A stretch of DNA of 64,000 bases. Origin: Thamnidium elegans. Its lineage: Eukaryota > Mucoromycota > Mucoromycetes > Mucorales > Mucoraceae. The stretch is taken from NCBI GenBank assembly GCA_025201345.1, contig JAIXMG010000003.1:1178001-1242000 (forward strand). Reading direction: 5' to 3'. Made by a program: the position numbers and the translations under genes. The number at the start of each line of letters is the position of its first letter. Position 1 is the stretch's first letter. Positions 58,402 through 64,000 of the stretch are shown here, piece by piece. The notes under the pieces are model-generated. The model was given only the letters and a program-made list of their open reading frames with translations, had not been told where the DNA came from and made no database searches.

Positions 58402-58832
58402 CTACAGTAAGTAAAAATAAGATCCCTTTGACTGTGAACTATATTAATCATGTTACATAAATGGATAGTTTCTCTCTGGACGTGTAGCACACAAATGACC
58501 TGGCTTTAGCGCGGAAAATTCGATAGTTGCTATTTTTTTAAAAAAATAAGAGACATGGTCACTAAGCCCAAAAAGAAAATTTCTTTGATATTTAACCAAC
58601 AGGGATTTGGTATTTTTTGCTGTAAATGGAACTTGAACAAAATGTACAAATTGAGCTTAAGAGCAAAAAAAAAGAAAACTATATACTTGGGGGGTTTAAC
58701 CCCGCTAATTGGCGTTAAAACTCAATAGGTTCCCTTTTTTCTTTAAAGGAACACTTATTTATATTTTCACTTTTTTTTTCTTTTTTCCCTTAACTTTTTT
58801 ATTTTTATTTTTTTTATTACCATTTTATTGCT
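58402..58832. other. Intergenic region
   Basis: Promoter side of the LRR gene; ends in a pure pyrimidine T-rich tract of about 80 bp directly before its ATG. No gene seen. Confidence 0.6.
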
Positions 58833-60567
58833 ATGGGTCAACATTCGAGCCGAGAACACGCTCCTTTAACATTTGGTTATGTTGGTCAAACAAGTCAAGA
58901 TGATATCAATAAATGTAATCAAGAGTACGAAAACAGAAGAGATTTTGTATTAGCAAATCCTCATTTGTATCAGCTTCAAGCTATTTGTAAACAATGTAAT
59001 ACAGTACCTAAAAATGAAGTCATTGTATCCTCTGTAATTGGAGAATCTTGTTCAAAGTGCCGAAGACAAAAGAGATTATCATTGGTACGAAAGGACTTGC
59101 AAGACGATTTAGAATATATTGATCAAACTTATTACCCTGACTTGATTCATTACAATACCAAGGAAACCGATACAATGGAAAAAGAATTGTTAGAGTTTGA
59201 AAAGGAGTCAATAGAACAATTTTCAAAGGTTACAATTGGAGAAGCTATCACTCCAGGTGGAACTAGTCGTAGACCAAGACGTTTAACTGGTCCTTCAATG
59301 GCAGTGGATTTATCAAATAGATCACTTATCAAATTAAGCCCTAGTATTGGTTATTTGGATAATTTAACTAAACTAAACTTGTAAGTTAGCAAAAAAAAAA
59401 AAAAAAAAAAAAAAACAATTATCATGTGAAGCGTAAACAACTGACAAAACAATAATAATAATAATTATATAATACAGGTCAAACAATCAAATGAAGAATT
59501 TACCAAGAGAATTAGGTTATTTGAAGAACCTTCGTGTATTAAATGTATCAAATAATTTACTTGAAGAAATACCTGATACAATTGCTTTTCTATCGAAACT
59601 AAAAGCACTTAACGTTAGTCAGAACAAGTTAGTTCAATTATCACCCTCCATTGGAAACTTACCTAAATTGGTTATTATTATTGCAAACAATAATAATTTA
59701 AAGTCATTACCAAGAGAATTAAAGAAGTTGGTTCATTTAGTTTCACTTGACGTGTCTCATAATCCACTCAAGTATTTGCCTGCTGAAATTGCTACTCTCA
59801 AGCCATTAAGAAAGTTATTAACGGATGAATGCCCCTTTGAAGAAACATATGATTACGATTTAAGAAATGATCCGCCTTCTTTATTTGAAACTTGTGCTCG
59901 TATTGCTGTTAAATCACAAACAAATATTCCAAATCAACTTGCTGATCATATCAAAGAATACCTTTCTCGTGCCGACAGATGTTCCTATTGTGATGGCCCC
60001 TTTTTTGATACATATGTTACACGTGTAAGGTTTATTGAGAGGAGAGCAAGACAGCCCATGGCCTTACAATATACTCTTTGTTCTGCTCATTGGTCCAATG
60101 AAAGTGATAGGTTATTGGCTATGTTCTCAGAGCAATCTATATCAGCCACAAAAACAAGGCACCATATTGATACAGCTGGATTAAATGACGACATTACAAC
60201 TACTACTAGACACCGTGCTTATAGTGACATTAATATGCGATCGACAGAAACCTTAACAGACTATTTCCCAATTTCATTATTGAAGAGCCAACCAGATTTA
60301 CCAGCACTTTCACCACCTCAATATGAAAACTCCTTATTGTCGCCACACAAAGGAAATAGACCTCGTGCCTCATCAACAACATCTGTAACAAAGCGATTTA
60401 CCAATTTTATTCGGTCTAGTAGTAGCGGCTCTATCACTAGAGAGCGTGCCCTTAGTAATTCATCGACTACATCATTAGCATCTGCTACTACATTACCTAA
60501 ACGGGCCCACAGGAGTTGGACACAGACTTCCAATAATCCTGGACAACTTATGCCGGTCGAATCATAA
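58833..60567 (+). CDS. Leucine-rich-repeat protein with N-myristoylation signal and CxxC motifs
   Basis: Exons 58833-59380 and 59478-60567; 545 aa. MGQHSSRE fits the N-myristoylation pattern (Gly2, Ser6), so membrane attachment is likely. Residues about 51-80 hold two CxxC pairs, CKQC and CSKC, a possible zinc site. From about 155 there are LRRs of the short SHOC2/RSU1-like type: IKLSPSIGYLDNLTKLNLSN, LPRELGYLKNLRVLNVSNN, IPDTIAFLSKLKALNVSQNK and LPRELKKLVHLVSLDVSHNP. Next is a Cys-containing region (RADRCSYCDGPFFDTYVTRV, then LCSAHW) that may bind another metal, and a Ser-rich disordered tail. LRR plus lipid anchor suggests a scaffold near Ras or small GTPases, but no named orthologue is claimed. 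Confidence 0.92.
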
Positions 60568-61003
60568 AACTCGTAGACAAATTTATGTTTTTAATTGGCC
60601 TTGTTTCATTATATCCATATATTCCCCCTCCCTTTGTTGTATAAATAGAATATTTTTAGAATAAAGCTGTAACATTAAAAACAAAACAAAAAAAATTATT
60701 TATTTCTTATAAAATTTGTAGCTACTATTGTTCAATCCCTACAACTAAATATCTTTCAGTGCTTGGGTATTAGTAACGAGCATCTTTTATCTTGGTTTAA
60801 ATTGTTTCAAATAGCAAGACAAGAGTAACTATGAACTCTCATCTCACTATTATAAACCGAATATTTACAAAAAAAAAAAATCCGTAATGTTAGTTTATAC
60901 AATTATTCTTTATTTTATTATTACACTGTAGTTGAAAAAAAAAAAAAAAGGTTAATATATATGGTCACGGTAACACAGTAAATCGTGGCAAACTTACATT
61001 AGT
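60568..61003. other. Region between convergent genes
   Basis: 3' ends of the LRR and ANKRD40-like genes; AT-rich with A runs; no gene. Confidence 0.6.
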
Positions 61004-61939
61004 TTAGATGGGGATAGCGACCAAAACATCATTTTCAGATCTAAAGAGATCCAATAATCTTTTGCTCATTTGTTTAGGATTAATAGGGATATTTACTTTA
61101 CCATTGTGACGGGAGATACTAAAATTCTCGGGTAATCCGTCAATTTCCTATTTTGACAGGTTTAGTTTCACTTATTACTCGGTAGAACATTATAACCAAA
61201 ACATTTAAAATACCTCTTTAATATGTGTAATGGCTTCTTCAATCGTCTCGTTCTTCAAGTACACAGAACCGAGTAAATTAGCATCTTCGCGTGCAGATAA
61301 ATATACCAATACTTCCAATTCTTCATTTGACGCTTTAGTAGCTATAGTTTTATGATTAAGATTTTACAGCTTCTTTGGATTTTTCTATTCTTTTTTTACC
61401 TTCAGTCTCTGTAGTTTCAGCAACAACAGGCTCTGGATTATTTAATAACTCTACCGCCTTTTGCTTTCTAACGATATTTTCAAGTTTATTTTCAGCAAAT
61501 TCATCAGGCATCAACCAAGTCTTTTCTAAATCAGGGTTTTGGATATAAGTAGGTACGATAGGAAGTGCAGGTTCGGGACCAACAGATACAGGTACATCAC
61601 CAACTGCTGAACGTAAAACAGAAGCAGCTTCTTCGTGGTTAGCAGCCAAATCTAAAGCAGTCTGTCCCTTATTTGTTTTAATTAAAGGGTCAGCTCCACT
61701 TTTCAATAAGGCAGTAATGACATTGACATGACCTCTATGAGCAGCCCAGTGCATGGCTGTCCTGTCAAAATCGTTAAAAACAGTTATTATTATTATAGTA
61801 ATAAAAGATCTTACCATCCGTTCATGGCATTTTGAGAGTTAAGATTGACACCTGAATGAGCCAAGTGAATAACAGCTTTGTAGTTACCTAAGGCTGCAAC
61901 CTCTCTTAAGGTATGTTCACGTTCATCACTAAACTGCAT
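61004..61939 (-). CDS. ANKRD40-like ankyrin-repeat protein
   Basis: Exons 61939-61815, 61761-61400, 61341-61214, 61147-61004; 252 aa. Two to three ankyrin repeats at the start: LREVAALGNYKAVIHLAHSG, SQNAMNGWTAMHWAAHRGHV and LLKSGADPLIKTNKGQTALD. A linker (IVPTYIQNPDLEKTWLMPDE) then leads to a beta-grasp-looking C-terminal domain (ELEVLVYLSAREDANLLGSV; ENDVLVAIPI). Human ANKRD40 has the same order, including NSQNPVNGWT-type ankyrins and a final LELVL strand. The third exon boundary matters: the frame running into KRIEKSKEAVKS is intronic; using the GTAAAA donor after ACTGAAG restores the C-terminal domain. Molecular role unknown. Confidence 0.85.
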
Positions 61940-64000
61940 ATTATATATTTTTGTTGTTGTTTTAAACAAGAAACATGAAAAGAACACGAAGAACTCGAAA
62001 AAGTTTTATTATAGATCTTGTTTGAGATTCCGAAAGAAAAAGGCCTGTGTACAGTGCTGGAGAAGCGGTCACTATGGTGTATCCATTAAAAACTATACAT
62101 TGATCTTACGCCATTATTCTGTATACATTAGTTGTTGTATTTGCTAAACTTTCCTTTATAATTCAATTATTAATTGTTCTTGCCGCACTATTACTCTATG
62201 TGCATTTTTACACACACCCTGACGATCTAGTAGACAAAGCTTGTAGATCTCGTGTGTTATTTTTCTTGTTGAAAGATGAAATTCGACCACTATTATACTA
62301 GAAGATCCCAGTACGTCATCTGTCAAACATCCTCATATTCATGCAATTTCTAAACCCAGGCACACGTACTCCTAGAGAAAGCGTTTCCCAAGTTTGTCAT
62401 TGGTTTTATTATCATTACTATATTGCTTAATACAGGTGATATTCACGCTGGCGCTCCTGTTGATAAAATTTACTTTCACGTTTTTTACTTTATCATTTAC
62501 TAATGTCTTCTTAGGATTACACTTAATGATATGAAAAACAATAGGTAATTGCGCAGATGGTAGATCCTGGTTCAATAGCTGTATTAGTTTGTGTTGCATT
62601 TACCGTTTTTTAAACGATATACGCTCCTCTCATATATCTTCATTTCGTACATGAATTATAATTATTTGTTTTTTCTATGCTCCCTAGAGATAACGAGCTT
62701 CTCATTACCTTTGCTACAAAAGGAAATCTTAGTTACAGAATATAGATATTTGTAATTATAGGTCACCACAAGTCCGCCGTACGCGACATATCTAACGATA
62801 CTTCCTGTCATGCACACTATCAAATAAATAAATATCACTTAAGAAAACGAACCAAAAAGTTGATTCGTTAACTTTTATCAGGAGGTATTATAGTATATAT
62901 ATATATATATATATATTGAAAATCGTGATAGTAACTTGTTCTTTTTGGCTTCAAATAATTGATGCGCAGGAGGAGAAAGAGACGTTTTCTTTATGAGCTA
63001 GCTATGCATCTGTTGATCAAGAATTACAATGTAATTTTTTTTTATAGCTTAGCTTTGTTTATACAGTAGTGTGATATCAATATTGATTGATTCCACGTTA
63101 GTTGTTTGTATTATGTAAATAAACGGGTACCCGAAACACAATATATATTTTTTTCTTCGATTCACACGACGAGGGTGTAACAAGTTTTTTTTATTTAAAT
63201 TTTTCCCAGCTTTCTTTACCATATCCAATCAGTAGAACCGCTGATAGGTCTGTGATCTATTAAAGTACCAGGAGCAAAAGTACAGTTATGGCAAAATATA
63301 CTATAATACTCTTTCGGCTATAAATAAACTCCAGTCTACGATTTAAATCCAAGTTTGTATAGTGCGAGAGATGTCTGTAAAATGAGAATGTGATAGTTTG
63401 TAAACTGTTGTAAACTTATCTATATTTTATTATTATCTGCTAGGTAAAAGAGAACTGCTATTTTCTTAAAAGAAAGATATATAGATAGATAGAGAATGTT
63501 ATCATTGAGGATTAACGAACCTTTTTAAAGTTGCCAAATCGATTTCATTTGTATTTTTTTTTCTACCGTTTACAAGTTTACGCGGGGAAATTTTTATTCT
63601 CGTATGATTCCGATGCACAGCAAATGAATAGCAGAAATGTCTCTTGTGTAACCTTCCTGTGACTTGAACCTACATCTATTATCCTGAGAAAAAAAGTTGC
63701 TTATGAAGTAAGTCGTCATATTCGTCATGAGCATTGTTCGGTTCCCATTTATTGTATTCCGCCTTTTTAATAAACCTCCAACGCAAGTTTTTTTTTTTTG
63801 TTATTGCTAGAAATTTTTTTTATGTTCTTCTCATATTTAGTCGCTTACATTTTACCCCCTTTTTTTTCCCTATGGTTTACCTAGTTAACCGTACCGTGAG
63901 TAACCTAGCTCCCAAGGCAAGGTACACACGAAATTATTCTCTTCGTTTTATTTTATCTGGGGCAGTTTCGATCCCGTTTCACTGGGTTTAGAGCAGTAGT
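61940..64000. other. Gene-poor right end
   Basis: No intact gene. 62071-62535 on the plus strand reads as hydrophobic protein in two nearby frames, each broken by stops: AKLSFIIQLLIVLAALLLYV with THPDDLVDKACRSRVLFFLL, then VLLSLLYCLIQVIFTLALLL. This could be a dead membrane-protein gene. A (TA)n run lies at 62894-62917 and a GATA-type repeat near 63480-63493. Confidence 0.45.

Noticed and set aside
61356..61399. C-terminal KRIEKSKEAVKS of the ankyrin protein
   Set aside because: This stretch is intronic: the upstream GTAAAA donor restores the conserved C-terminal domain in phase.
63734..63991. 85-codon frame at the right edge
   Set aside because: Phe-rich from T-runs; runs off the end and shows no domain.

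Overview
The window is nuclear DNA of a fungus, most likely an early-diverging one of the Mucoromycota (Mucorales type). The evidence is very AT-rich intergenic DNA, many short GT-AG introns (about 35-160 nt) filled with A/T runs, CAA/CAG polyglutamine tracts, a hybrid histidine kinase, a cytochrome b5-acyl-CoA dehydrogenase fusion, and decayed Fanzor/TnpB-like genes. The organism call is inference; I cannot name a species. I rebuilt exon structures by hand from splice sites, reading-frame phase and family similarity, and list the junctions in each entry.

Layout. 0-15 kb is a dense housekeeping block: a class III aminotransferase (5' end cut off), a 1889-aa hybrid histidine kinase, the succinate dehydrogenase iron-sulfur subunit, Sec24, and a 2,4-dienoyl-CoA reductase-type SDR on the minus strand. 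15.8-19 kb is a relic zone with two RuvC/zinc-ribbon (Fanzor/TnpB-like) fragments and one decayed gene of unknown function. At 20.06 kb lies the most unusual gene: an alpha-crystallin (Hsp20) protein whose N-terminal two thirds is a regular array of Cys-Pro repeats. 21.2-28.5 kb (minus) holds a membrane-protein gene with two in-frame stops, the cyt b5-ACAD fusion, and mitochondrial aspartate aminotransferase. 28.5-31.7 kb is gene-poor with a Tc1/mariner remnant. 31.7-45.2 kb holds a BolA3-like protein, ribosomal protein uL2, an AIRIM/C1orf109-like protein that overlaps ELP2 tail to tail, alkaline phosphatase with two Pho4-type sites upstream, a tetraspan protein, an SLX9-like factor and a BI-1/Lifeguard protein. 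A tRNA-Leu(AAG) follows, then EHD, YIPF6-like, TRAPPC6/Trs33-like and a kelch-BTB gene. 52.5-58.8 kb is gene-poor and ends in a long broken Fanzor-like gene that keeps all three RuvC acidic residues. The last genes are a leucine-rich-repeat protein with an N-myristoylation signal and an ANKRD40-like protein.

Functional themes. Membrane traffic is well represented (Sec24, EHD, YIPF6, TRAPPC6), with the last two transcribed divergently. Lipid oxidation is represented by the SDR and the ACAD, mitochondrial metabolism by SDH2, aspartate aminotransferase and BolA3, and ribosome or tRNA biology by uL2, SLX9, AIRIM and ELP2. The most promising candidate for something undescribed is the Cys-Pro-repeat small heat-shock protein.
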